Assembly: GCA_965221555.1 (NCBI GenBank)
Contig: OZ244895.1
Location: 1,116,001-1,180,000 of the forward strand
Reading direction: 5' to 3'
Source of the DNA: JAJEAD01 sp965221555
Lineage (GTDB): Bacteria > Pseudomonadota > Gammaproteobacteria > HK1
Length of the DNA: 64,000 bases
Shown here: positions 16,710 to 25,247 of the stretch, one piece after another
How positions within the stretch are numbered: position 1 is the first letter of the stretch
Layout of the letters: each line of letters opens with the position of its first letter
Notes under the pieces: model-generated
Databases searched by the model: none
What the model was told of the DNA's origin: nothing
What the model saw: only the letters and a program-made list of their open reading frames with translations
Translations under genes and position numbers: made by a program

Positions 16710-17960
16710 TCAACCTCGTTCCAGAATCGTGACCACGCACACCGCCTCGTCGAAGCCGATGACCCCGCCGCCGTTCTCGGCGAGTCCGAGCCGTGCACCC
16801 GGCACCTGGCGCGGTCCCGCCTCGCCGCGAAGCTGCTCCGCGAGTTCGACGATCATCGAGGCGCCGGTGGCGCCGATGGGGTGTCCCTTCGCGATGAGTC
16901 CGCCGGAGGTGTTGAGCGGCACCTTGCCGCCCGGCCCGGTCTCTCCCGACTCGATGAAACGTCCGCCTTCGCCCTCGGGACAGAATCCGAGCATCTCGCA
17001 CTGGTAGAGATGGGAGAAGGCGGTGGCGTCGTGCACCTCGGCGACGTCGATGTCGGCAGGGGTGAGGCCGGCCTGATCATAGGCCCGCTGCCCGGCGGCA
17101 TGGCTCAATCCCGGTTCGCCGAGCGCGCGGTACTTGCCGCCGCTCAGCCCACAGGCCCGGACTCTGATCGCACGCTCGCGCACCGGGGCCGGACAGCCGC
17201 GCAGGAAGTCTTCACTCGCGACGAGCAGCGCCGCCGCCCCGTCGCCCATCGGGGCGCACATCGCGCGGGTCAGGGGATAGGAGATCTCACGGTCCGCCAT
17301 GACCTCTTCGGGGGTGGTGCGGAAGCGGTACTGCGCGCGTTCGTTGTCGGCGCCGAAGTTGTGGGCGTTCGCGGCGGCCACCGCGAGCTGACGCTGCGTG
17401 CTGCCGTAGCGCTTCATGTGGTAGCAGGCCTGCATGGCATAGGTGTCCATGAAGGGGGTGCGGTCGGTCCCTACCTCGAAGGGCTTGCCGGAGGCGTCGC
17501 CCGCGGCGGCGTAGTAGCTCCGCCACTCTTCGGGGTCGAACTGGTCGAGGGTGCCGTCGAATGCCTCGAAACGGCCTCGACCGGTTGCGGGTTCGATGAG
17601 CTTCTCCACCCCCATCACCAGACCGAGCCGGGAGGCTCCGCACCGTACCGCGAACGTTGCGGTGGCGAGCGCGCTCGCGGTGGTGGCGCACGCGTTCTCG
17701 ACGTTCACGAGCGGGGCACGCTCGGGAAAAAGCCCTTCTCCCACCAGCGGCGCCATGCACACCTGGCCCTTGGTATTGGCCTGACGGTCCATGTGCATGG
17801 TGCAGTTGCCGAACCAGGCGAGATCAATCTCGGCGCCGTCATCCATGCCGGCATCCGCGAGCACGCCGAGATACGCCTCGCGCGTGAGGTCCTTGTAGGT
17901 CCGCTCCGTCTTCTTGCCGAAGGTGGTGGAGAATGCGCCGACAAGCCAGGCGTCCGCCAT
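16710..17960 (-). CDS. SCP2/SCP-x type thiolase (acetyl-CoA acyltransferase-like)
   Basis: Thiolase-superfamily enzyme, 416 residues, predicted to cleave or condense acyl-CoA, with the nucleophilic Cys in VENACATTASAL, the substrate-loop His in DVAEVHDATAFSHLYQ, and the C-terminal NTSGGLIAKGHPIGATG His. The final catalytic block reads GLAENGGGVIG, without the Cys-Gly-Gly of classical degradative thiolases; this is common in the SCP2-type/lipid-transfer thiolases that act in steroid or branched-chain side-chain metabolism. Start ATG 17960 has GGAGG 9 bases upstream. No partner DUF35 (MaoC/OB) gene is adjacent, although many relatives need one. Confidence 0.88.
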   Translation of the reverse strand: MADAWLVGAFSTTFGKKTERTYKDLTREAYLGVLADAGMDDGAEIDLAWFGNCTMHMDRQANTKGQVCMAPLVGEGLFPERAPLVNVENACATTASALATATFAVRCGASRLGLVMGVEKLIEPATGRGRFEAFDGTLDQFDPEEWRSYYAAAGDASGKPFEVGTDRTPFMDTYAMQACYHMKRYGSTQRQLAVAAANAHNFGADNERAQYRFRTTPEEVMADREISYPLTRAMCAPMGDGAAALLVASEDFLRGCPAPVRERAIRVRACGLSGGKYRALGEPGLSHAAGQRAYDQAGLTPADIDVAEVHDATAFSHLYQCEMLGFCPEGEGGRFIESGETGPGGKVPLNTSGGLIAKGHPIGATGASMIVELAEQLRGEAGPRQVPGARLGLAENGGGVIGFDEAVCVVTILERG

Positions 17961-18032
17961 CGATTCGCGCCTCCATTGGAAGGTGGGTCGCGAGTATTCC
18001 ATCCGCCGCGACGGGGGTCCACGGCCGGGCTT

Positions 18033-18217
18033 GGCCCGCGGATTGCGCCGATTCTCGCAACGAGGGCGTCAAGATGCCGTGGTAGCAGGAAGCACGGACC
18101 GAAAAACGCTGAAGGCGCAGCCGGCACTACGTCGCAAGCGGCGCGACGCAGGGAGGCCCGTAAGTGCCCGCATACTGGCCTCGGCGAGTTGCGAAAATCG
18201 GTGAAGTTTGCGGGCGT
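18033..18217 (+). mobile_element. Family-1 MITE-like element, copy A (short form, degenerate ends)
   Basis: About 185 bp between the divergent thiolase and recD2 genes. Left arm GGCCCGCGGATTGCGCCGAT and right arm AAATCGGTGAAGTTTGCGGG are imperfect inverted repeats. The interior contains GCACGGACCGAAA, AGCCGGCACTACGTCG and GGGAGGCCC, in the same order as the other copies. Open frames crossing it (18127-18672 minus and others) are not genes. The stretch 18218-18500 that follows shows no further recognisable element or gene. Confidence 0.75.
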
Positions 18218-18539
18218 CCCGAGGCGGGCCGCCGCACGCGGAAGGCGAAGCAGAGCCGGCCGTGGCGGCGCCGTACCCCCGGCGGGCGCATCGTGGGTGC
18301 CGTCACCACCGGGTCGGGTCGGGCACGTCGGGAATCCGCGGACTTGGAGTATGCTCGCTTCGCCGCATTCCGGCTCCGCGCCACCTGCGTCTTCCCCGTG
18401 ACGAATGGGGCGCCACCTCGATGTATCCGATGATCCGCACGATGCGCCGAACCACAAACGACACCCGAATTCCGAGGTGCCGACGGTGGCGCTGAAGATG
18501 ATTCATGGCACCGTAGTGATTCACCGATCGGCGGCTGCG

Positions 18540-18690
18540 CAGGCGCATCCGCCGGCATGGACGGTGTCGAACGCGAGTCGGGACATGGGAAAGTACTGTC
18601 CAAGCATGCCCGCGCATCCCGACTCGTGAACGCCCTTGCCCCTGTCGACATCTGCGCGCCCGTGGCCATCACGAATCAGTGACTCATTAC
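18540..18690 (-). repeat. Family-2 dispersed repeat, copy d (best-preserved)
   Basis: Reference copy. A perfect 10-bp dyad, CGAGTCGGGA (18574-18583) and TCCCGACTCG (18617-18626), encloses 33 bases with GGGAAAGTACTGTCC. It is preceded by GCCGGCATGGACGGTGTCGA and followed by GAACGCCCTTGCCCCTGTCG. Copies a, b, c, e, f, g, h and i share these blocks in the same order. Confidence 0.75.
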
Positions 18691-18726
18691 GGCCAAGGGC
18701 GTGGCGCCCTCGCCCCCCGGTGAGTG

Positions 18727-20937
18727 ATGCGCACTGTAGCAAAGCGCGGGCGGGCGGCGCAGGCATCCGCGGACGAGGGGGTCAGCGGACTCGTCGAGCG
18801 GGTCACCTTCCACAGCGACGAGTCGGGATTCTGCGTCCTGCGGGTCAAGGTGCGTGCGCACCGGGACCTCATCACCGTGGTCGGGCACGCGGCAACGATC
18901 TCGGCCGGGGAGTGGGTCTCCGCCTCCGGGGAGTGGGTGAACGACCGCACCCACGGTCCGCAGTTTCGGGCCCGCGTGCTCAAGGCGTCGCCGCCCGCTT
19001 CCATCGACGGCATCGAGAAGTATCTCGGCTCCGGGATGATCCGGGGCATCGGCCCGGTGTTCGCACAGAAGCTGATCCGCGCCTTCGGAGAGGGGGTGTT
19101 CGAGGTCATCGAGAACCAGCCCGCCCGTCTGCGCGAGGTGGAGGGCATCGGTCCGGTGCGGGCGAAGCACATCACCGCCGCCTTCGCCGAGCAGAAGGCG
19201 GTGCGCGAGATCATGGTGTTCCTTCACGGCCACGGGGTGGGCACCGCGCGGGCGGTGCGCATCTTCAAGACCTATGGCGCGGATGCGGTGGACGTGATGA
19301 CGGAGAATCCCTACCGCCTCGCCCGCGACGTGCGCGGTATCGGCTTCAAGACCGCGGACATCATCGCGATGCGCCTGGGGCTCGAGAAGACCGCGATGGT
19401 GCGGGTGCGCGCCGGCATCTCGTTTGCCCTCGGCGAGGCGATGGACGAAGGGCACTGCGGTCTTCCACACCACGATCTCCTGCCCCGGGCCGCGGCCCTG
19501 CTCGATGTCTCGGAGGAACTCGTTTCAGTTGCGCTCGACTTCGAGCTGAATGACGAGACGGTGGTCGCGGACCGGGTCGGCGAGACGGCCTGCATCTTCC
19601 TCGCCGGTCTGCACGCGGCGGAGAAGGGCATCGCGCAGCGCCTCCGGGCGCTTGGCCGCGGTGCTCCACCCTGGCCGTCAATAGCACCGGACAAGGCGAT
19701 CCCGTGGATCGAAGAGCGCATCGGTCTGGCTCTCGCCGCGAGCCAGCGTGAAGCGGTCGCCACCGCGCTCGGCGCCAAGGTCATGGTGATAACCGGTGGC
19801 CCAGGGGTGGGCAAGACCACGATCGTCAAGGCGATTCTGGGCATTCTCGTGGCCAAGCGGGTCAGGATCGCCCTCGCCGCGCCCACCGGGCGGGCCGCCA
19901 AGAGAATGAGCGAGGCGACGGGCCGGGAGGCGAAGACAATCCACCGGCTGCTTGAGGTCGACCCGCGAAGCGGAGGGTTCAAGCGCAACGCGGCGAACCC
20001 GCTCGACTGCGACCTGCTGGTGGTCGACGAGGTCTCGATGGTCGACGTCCCGCTCATGCATGCGCTGCTGCGCGCGCTGCCCGCGGATTCGGCTCTGCTC
20101 GCGGTCGGCGACGTCGACCAGCTTCCCTCGGTCGGGCCGGGTCAGGTCCTGGCCGACATGATCGCGGGCGGCGCCTTCCCGGTGCTGCGGCTTGCCGAGG
20201 TGTTTCGGCAGGCGGCGCGGAGTCGGATCATCGTGAGCGCGCACTGTATCAACGAAGGCGTCCTGCCGGACCTCGACCCGCCGGAAGAGGGCGAAAGCGA
20301 TTTCTACTTCGTTCCGGCCGAGGACCCGGCGGGTGCGGTGCAGAAGATCATCGAGCTGGTGTCGGTACGGATGCCCCGGCGTTTCGGACTCGATCCGATC
20401 CGCGACATCCAGGTGCTCTGCCCCATGAATCGCGGAGGGGTGGGCGCAAGGTCCCTGAATATCGAGCTTCAGGCATCGCTGAATCCGTCCGGCGCGCGCC
20501 GCGTGGAGCGCTTCGGCCGGGCCTTCGCCGCCGGCGACAAGATCATGCAGATCGAGAACGACTACGACCGGGAGGTCTACAACGGCGACATCGGCTATGT
20601 CGAGGAGGTCGATCCCGAACAGGGTGAAGTGAGCGCTCGCTTTGATGGGCGCCGGCTCGTTTACGGGTTCGGCGAGCTCGACGCGCTGGTGCCCGCCTAC
20701 GCCACCACCATCCACAAGAGCCAGGGCTCGGAGTACCCGGCGGTCGTGATCCCCATCATGACCCAGCACTACATCATGCTGCAGCGCAACCTGCTCTACA
20801 CCGGCGTTACGCGGGGGCGTCGCCTGGTGGTCCTGATCGGACAGCGCCGCGCGCTCGCCATCGCGGTCAAGTCGGTGTCGGGGCGCCGCCGCTGGTCGAA
20901 GCTCGAGGAGTGGCTACGGGAGGGGGGTGTCTCCTGA
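18727..20937 (+). CDS. recD2: RecD2-type SF1B DNA helicase
   Basis: ATP-dependent 5'-3' DNA helicase of the RecD2 (RecD-like without RecBC) group, 736 residues. N-terminal OB-like segment (GLVERVTFHSDESGFCVLRV), two helix-hairpin-helix motifs (YLGSGMIRGIGPVFAQKL, VEGIGPVRAKHIT), then motor motifs: Walker A VITGGPGVGKTT, motif Ia AAPTGRAAKRM, motif II LVVDEVSMVD, motif III VGDVDQLPSVGPGQVL, SH3-like TIHKSQGSEYPAVV and motif VI LLYTGVTRGRR (a slight variant of YTALTRAKK). Acts in DNA repair or recombination. ATG 18727 immediately follows an in-frame GTG (18724); either may be used and no strong ribosome site is visible. Confidence 0.93.
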   Translation: MRTVAKRGRAAQASADEGVSGLVERVTFHSDESGFCVLRVKVRAHRDLITVVGHAATISAGEWVSASGEWVNDRTHGPQFRARVLKASPPASIDGIEKYLGSGMIRGIGPVFAQKLIRAFGEGVFEVIENQPARLREVEGIGPVRAKHITAAFAEQKAVREIMVFLHGHGVGTARAVRIFKTYGADAVDVMTENPYRLARDVRGIGFKTADIIAMRLGLEKTAMVRVRAGISFALGEAMDEGHCGLPHHDLLPRAAALLDVSEELVSVALDFELNDETVVADRVGETACIFLAGLHAAEKGIAQRLRALGRGAPPWPSIAPDKAIPWIEERIGLALAASQREAVATALGAKVMVITGGPGVGKTTIVKAILGILVAKRVRIALAAPTGRAAKRMSEATGREAKTIHRLLEVDPRSGGFKRNAANPLDCDLLVVDEVSMVDVPLMHALLRALPADSALLAVGDVDQLPSVGPGQVLADMIAGGAFPVLRLAEVFRQAARSRIIVSAHCINEGVLPDLDPPEEGESDFYFVPAEDPAGAVQKIIELVSVRMPRRFGLDPIRDIQVLCPMNRGGVGARSLNIELQASLNPSGARRVERFGRAFAAGDKIMQIENDYDREVYNGDIGYVEEVDPEQGEVSARFDGRRLVYGFGELDALVPAYATTIHKSQGSEYPAVVIPIMTQHYIMLQRNLLYTGVTRGRRLVVLIGQRRALAIAVKSVSGRRRWSKLEEWLREGGVS

Positions 20938-20942
20938 CCCTT

Positions 20943-21140
20943 CCCCAGGCGCCGGTGCGCTGCATGGTCGGGAGCTTCGCGTGCCACCGGTTGGTAGCGC
21001 ACGCGGGTAAGGTCTGACGCCAGCCCGGCCCACCGCGGTGGAAACCCTCGAAGCGGCGCGACGGAGTACGGCCCGCAACCGCGAGCATAGTGGCGCCCGC
21101 TAGCTGAGAAATCGGTGAAATTCGCGACCAAGGCCCGTGG
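20943..21140 (+). mobile_element. Family-1 MITE-like element, copy B (short form, decayed left end)
   Basis: Lies between recD2 and the SDR gene. The right half is clear: CGAAGCGGCGCGACGGAGTA, CCGCGAGCATAGTGGCGCCC and GAGAAATCGGTGAAATTCGC. The left half retains only AGGCGCCGGTGCGC and AAGCTTCGC-type remnants. No gene in this 298-bp gap. Confidence 0.65.
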
Positions 21141-21235
21141 TCCCGCGTTCACGCCTGGCGGCGCCGGGTGCGGGGAGGGGATGTGTCGACGCCTGCGGTT
21201 AACATGTCGCACGATGTGCTGCATGGACGATATCG

Positions 21236-21982
21236 ATGAGAGTTGCAATGGTGACGGGAGGTGGAAGCGGGGTGGGCCGGTGCGCGGCCCTCGCCCTCGT
21301 TGAGGACGGATACTCGGTGGTGATTGCGGGCCGGCGCGCCGACGCGCTGGAAGCGGTCAGGAGCGCGGCGGGCGACGCGGCGGAGCGTGTCCTCGCGGTG
21401 CCCACCGACATCGGCGACCCGGAGGCGGTCCGTGCCCTCTTCGCGGCCACCCGGGAGCGCTTCGGCCGCCTGGATGTGCTCTTCAACAACGCCGGTATCG
21501 GCGGGCCTCCGGTGCCGCTGGAGGATATCCCCTACGAGGATTGGATGGCGGTGGTCGCCGTCAACCTGACCGGCATGTTCCTGTGCACCCAGGAGGCGTT
21601 CCGGATGATGAAGGCGCAGACGCCAAGAGGCGGGCGAATCATCAACAACGGCTCGGTCTCCGCCGACCGCCCTCGCCCCGACTCCGCGCCCTACACCTCC
21701 ACCAAGCACGCGGTCACGGGTCTGACCAAGTCCACCTCGCTCGATGGGCGCAAGTACGACATCGCGTGCGGGCAGTTGGACATCGGCAATGCGCTCACCG
21801 AGATGACGGAAAAGATGGGAGAGGGTATGCCGCAGGCCAGTGGCGCCATCGCGCCCGAGCCGACGATGGACGTGGATAACGTCGGGCGGGCGATCGTCTA
21901 CATGGCGAGCCTTCCCCTCGACGCCAATGTGCAGTTCATGACCGTGATGGCGACGAAGATGCCCTTCATCGGGCGCGGCTGA
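21236..21982 (+). CDS. Short-chain dehydrogenase/reductase
   Basis: Classical SDR of 248 residues: cofactor motif TGGGSGVGR near the N terminus, NNAGIGG, the catalytic Ser in NNGSVSA, and Tyr-Lys in YTSTKHA. The Ser-Tyr-Lys triad is complete. C-terminal half lacks the PG motif and instead has QLDIGNALTEMTEKM and NVGRAIVYMASLPLDANVQFMTVMAT, a pattern I associate with SDRs annotated as 3-oxoacyl reductases acting on small ketones or alcohols. Substrate not predictable. It ends 24 bp before the convergent dioxygenase gene. Confidence 0.92.
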   Translation: MRVAMVTGGGSGVGRCAALALVEDGYSVVIAGRRADALEAVRSAAGDAAERVLAVPTDIGDPEAVRALFAATRERFGRLDVLFNNAGIGGPPVPLEDIPYEDWMAVVAVNLTGMFLCTQEAFRMMKAQTPRGGRIINNGSVSADRPRPDSAPYTSTKHAVTGLTKSTSLDGRKYDIACGQLDIGNALTEMTEKMGEGMPQASGAIAPEPTMDVDNVGRAIVYMASLPLDANVQFMTVMATKMPFIGRG

Positions 21983-22006
21983 CGCCCTCGCGGAGCGGTC
22001 CTGCGT

Positions 22007-22948
22007 TTATCTCGGACGGTCGCCCGCGATGGTGTATCGATGTCCGGAGCGCGTCTGCGGGTAGTAGTCCCACATCGCGTGGTGCTGGGTGCACCGGTTG
22101 TCCCACATCACGGTGGTGCCGGGGCTCCAGCGCACCCGGCACTGGAATCGCGGCGCGGCGAGGTGCCGATACAGGAACGCGAGCACCGCCTTGCTCTCCT
22201 CCGGGTGCAGCTCGACGATGCGGGTGGTGAAGGTCTCGTTGACGTAGAGCGCCTTGCGCCCGGTCTCCGGATGGGTGCGCACCACGGGGTGCACCGACTC
22301 CGGAAAGGGGTTCTCGCTCAACTCGTGACCCTGGTAGCCGAAGTAGCCGCCGAAGTGGTGGGCGGAGGCGTTCACCGCGCTCAGTCCGTCGAGGAGATGT
22401 TTCATCGGGTCCGACAACGCGTCGTAGGCGGCGTACATGTTGGCGAACAGGGTGTCCCCACCCGTCTCCGGCACCTCGTGCAAGTGAAAGATGCTGCCCA
22501 TTGGCGGCTCCGCGTCGCAGCTCACGTCGGAGTGCCACAAGCTTCCCGCATAGGTCTGCGATTCGGAGTCGGTGTGGATGGGCAGGATGCCCGGATACCC
22601 GTCGACATCCGGGGTTGAGGGGTGGATGTGGGGCGGGCCGAATCGGCGGCCGAGGGCGGCAAGCGCATCGAGGTCCAGAGACGCGTCCCGGAACACGAGC
22701 ACCAGGTGCTCGCGCATCGCCTGCCTGATGGACTCGATCTCGGAGTCGTCGAGATCCGCGCCGAGGCGAAGGTCCCGAACCTCGGCCCCGATCCGCGGGG
22801 TGAGCGGTGAGAGCTTGATCAGGCGTTCCTCGTTGGGTCCGCGCCGCGCTCCGATGGGATCCTGGTTGCGATGTCTCGCCGATTCACGAGAGCCGGAGGC
22901 GCACGGATGTCGGATGGGGCAAGCAAACTTGCGCGTAAGGGCGCGCAA
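22007..22948 (-). CDS. TauD/TfdA-family Fe(II)/2-oxoglutarate dioxygenase
   Basis: Non-haem iron dioxygenase that hydroxylates a small substrate with 2-oxoglutarate as co-substrate. Metal ligands are the H-x-D of GSLWHSDVSC and the distal His in WDNRCTQHHAMWDYY, with the 2-OG-binding Arg in GHRYTI following. ETGGDTLFANMYAAYD is the typical lid segment. The family-like region begins at RLIKLSPLTPRIGAEVRDL; no ATG, GTG or TTG exists close to it, so the start is uncertain. The frame opens at TTG 22948, but a CTG at 22822 with GAGGA a few bases upstream would give a 271-residue protein of normal size. Confidence 0.9.
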   Translation of the reverse strand: MRALTRKFACPIRHPCASGSRESARHRNQDPIGARRGPNEERLIKLSPLTPRIGAEVRDLRLGADLDDSEIESIRQAMREHLVLVFRDASLDLDALAALGRRFGPPHIHPSTPDVDGYPGILPIHTDSESQTYAGSLWHSDVSCDAEPPMGSIFHLHEVPETGGDTLFANMYAAYDALSDPMKHLLDGLSAVNASAHHFGGYFGYQGHELSENPFPESVHPVVRTHPETGRKALYVNETFTTRIVELHPEESKAVLAFLYRHLAAPRFQCRVRWSPGTTVMWDNRCTQHHAMWDYYPQTRSGHRYTIAGDRPR

Positions 22949-22954
22949 AGCACA

Positions 22955-23040
22955 CTCGGACAGTATGACCCGTAGCCTGACTCGCGTTCAACGCAGTCGA
23001 TGCCGGTAGACGCGTGTCCGGCGATGTGAATGGGTGAAGC
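22955..23040 (+). repeat. Family-2 dispersed repeat, copy e (partial)
   Basis: Right half of the family only: ACAGTATGACCC, CCTGACTCGCGTTCAACGCA and GATGCCGGTAGACGCGTGTC, between the dioxygenase and the next DMT transporter gene. Confidence 0.5.
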
Positions 23041-23087
23041 GGTGCGGCCCGGGTGCGGGGCCGACGATGCGAAGGCGCGGGCGCTGC

Positions 23088-23948
23088 TCAGCCCCCGCGG
23101 GCGGAAATGAGCGCCACGCTCGGTACCACGATCAAGACCGCGATCGCTACTCGCCGGTCGAGCGTTTCCTCTCGAAACAGCGCCTTTCCGAGGAGCAGGG
23201 TGAACAACGGGGCGCAGGCGAGGATCGGCGCGACCACCACCAGGCGTCCCGCGAGCAGGGCGTGATTGAGCACGAGTACCGCGACCCCCAGGGTCAGGCC
23301 GGTGAGGATGAGCCAGGGCAGCGCCGCGCGCGGAACCCGCTGACGCCGTCCGCGGACCCGCTGATTGTTTAGAAGCGCCAGGACCAGGGAAACATTGTGC
23401 GCGACCAGCGCCGCGAAGAAGGGATCCGGCAGCTTCGCGAACCCGATCTTCACGATGGCGTGGCCCACCGCGCGCAGGAAGGCGGCCCCGACCGGGTAGA
23501 GCAGCGCGTAGAGGGGCCATTGCCGGCGGGCCTCCCCGCGCCAGGAGAGTATCGCGACGCCGACGCTGATGCCGAGCGCCCCCACCGCGATCTCGAAGGA
23601 GAGGGCCTCGGCGAGCACCACGAAGCCGAGTGCGAGTCCGAAGAGCGGCGACGTGGCCGCCAGTGTGCTCGATATCGTGGGGCCGAGGTAGCGGTTTCCG
23701 AGCATGCCGAGGTTCGCGGATATGAAGGGGCGAAAGAGCCCGACCGCCGCGAAGAGCAGCATCGCGGGCGAGCTCCAGTAGTGGCTCTCGAGATGAAAGG
23801 GGGACAGCAGCCAGAAGAGCAGGGTGCTGGTGCCGATATGGAAGAGCACCGCGGTCTGGGAGTCGGTGTAGCGCAGCGCGATGCGCGCGAAGTGCTGGCC
23901 GAAGGCGAAGAGCCAGGCCGCGGTGAGGGCGAGGAGGACGGGATGCAT
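23088..23948 (-). CDS. EamA/DMT-family transporter
   Basis: Ten-helix drug/metabolite-type permease, 286 residues, made of two EamA repeats. Hydrophobic segments start at the very N terminus (HPVLLALTAAWLFAFGQHFA) and recur about every 25-30 residues; the first repeat ends around GALGISVGVAILSW and the second around AVLIVVPSVALISARG. Substrate unknown; relatives export amino acids or metabolites. ATG 23948 has no strong ribosome site. A second DMT permease is divergently transcribed from 24148, leaving a 200-bp shared control region. Confidence 0.9.
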   Translation of the reverse strand: MHPVLLALTAAWLFAFGQHFARIALRYTDSQTAVLFHIGTSTLLFWLLSPFHLESHYWSSPAMLLFAAVGLFRPFISANLGMLGNRYLGPTISSTLAATSPLFGLALGFVVLAEALSFEIAVGALGISVGVAILSWRGEARRQWPLYALLYPVGAAFLRAVGHAIVKIGFAKLPDPFFAALVAHNVSLVLALLNNQRVRGRRQRVPRAALPWLILTGLTLGVAVLVLNHALLAGRLVVVAPILACAPLFTLLLGKALFREETLDRRVAIAVLIVVPSVALISARGG

Positions 23949-24147
23949 GCACGGGCGCCGGGCGGGGCCTGCCCATCGTCCCGTCTGGCCCGGTGCATGT
24001 AAAGTGCGCGCGGCGGAAGGCGTCCGTCAGCCGGCTCGGAGCCCAGATGAAGAGCGATGCGAGGTGGGGGCGGCTCCGGGGTGCGCATCGCGTCGCTCCG
24101 ATATCGCGGACCACGCGGAACGGGCCACCGGCCCATTGTGTCCAGCC

Positions 24148-25089
24148 ATGCTTCGGAGCCACCGGTCCGGGTCCCGCGCGGTGACCTTTCTGCGCGTATT
24201 CGCCGACCTCTCGGGTTCGGCCCGGACCACGCCCGCCCGGCACCGGGCCGCGGTGGTGCTGCTCGTCGCGGGAGCGGTCTCGGTAAGCTTCGGCGGGCTC
24301 ATCGTACGCGGCCTCGAAGAAGCGAACGCATGGCAGTTCAATGCGGTGCGCGGTGTGGTGGGCGGAGCGGCGCTGCTGCTCGTGCTCGCGCTGCGGCACC
24401 GGGGCGCGGTGGCCGCACACTTCCGCCGCATGGAGAGTCCGGCCTGGTTCGGGGCCGGCTGTCTCGGGCTTGCCGCCCTGTTCTATATCCTCTCCCTCAC
24501 CCACACGAAGGTGGCGAACACCCAGTTTGCAATGAGCGCGGCGCCCTTCGTGACCGCGGGACTCGCGTGGCTGGTTCTCGGTGAACGACTGCGCCGCACG
24601 ACGATACTGGCGATGGCCGTGGCCTTCGGCGGCATCGTGATCATGGTCGCGGACGGTCTCGCCGCGGGCCGCTCCGAGGGCGATGCCTATGCGCTGATGG
24701 CGGTGGCGCTATTCTCCACCTACGGAGTCATCGCGCGCGGGATGCGCGACGCGAATCTGCTCCCCGCGATCATCGTCGCCGCTTTCATCACGATGGCGGG
24801 AGGCGTCGTGGGGTCGCTCGGAGACCTGCAGCTCGGCATGCACGATATCCTGCTCGGCGCGCTGTGGGGTCTGCTCGTCGGTCTGGCCGGCGACTGGTGC
24901 TTCCTGACCGGGGTGCGACACGTCACGGGCGCGGAGTCGATGCTCCTGATGATGATGATCCCTTCGGTGCTCGGTCCGCTCTGGGTGTGGCTCGCGATCG
25001 GCGAGGCGCCTTCCCTCGCCACCCTCATCGGAGGAGTGCTGATCCTGGTCGCGCTCGCGGGGTGGGCGATTCGCGACCTCCGCGCCTGA
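24148..25089 (+). CDS. EamA/DMT-family transporter
   Basis: Second DMT permease, about 313 residues, with two EamA repeats (first: AAVVLLVAGAVSVSFGGLIVRG to AVAFGGIVIMVADG; second: YALMAVALFSTYGVIARG to GGVLILVALAGWAIRDL). The open frame runs upstream to 23881, but the added residues are polar and overlap the divergent gene; the first plausible starts are ATG 24148 and GTG 24181. It shares little obvious sequence with the neighbour at 23088, so this is not a recent duplication. Confidence 0.88.
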   Translation: MLRSHRSGSRAVTFLRVFADLSGSARTTPARHRAAVVLLVAGAVSVSFGGLIVRGLEEANAWQFNAVRGVVGGAALLLVLALRHRGAVAAHFRRMESPAWFGAGCLGLAALFYILSLTHTKVANTQFAMSAAPFVTAGLAWLVLGERLRRTTILAMAVAFGGIVIMVADGLAAGRSEGDAYALMAVALFSTYGVIARGMRDANLLPAIIVAAFITMAGGVVGSLGDLQLGMHDILLGALWGLLVGLAGDWCFLTGVRHVTGAESMLLMMMIPSVLGPLWVWLAIGEAPSLATLIGGVLILVALAGWAIRDLRA

Positions 25090-25247
25090 TACGCGACCCT
25101 GCCTCTGCGGGCCAGGATGTGCGAACCGGATTCGGCGTCAGAATGGCGTACACCCCGGCCCGCGAACGCCGCACGAGGTCGCGAAGGGGTCACGGCCCGG
25201 CCGCCGGGCGCGCTACCATCGCGCCGCGGCACGAGGCGGAGGAAGGG

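Noticed and set aside
18127..18672. Open frames across the gap before recD2
   Set aside because: Translation is dominated by family-1 and family-2 repeat sequence, also seen in frames at other copies.
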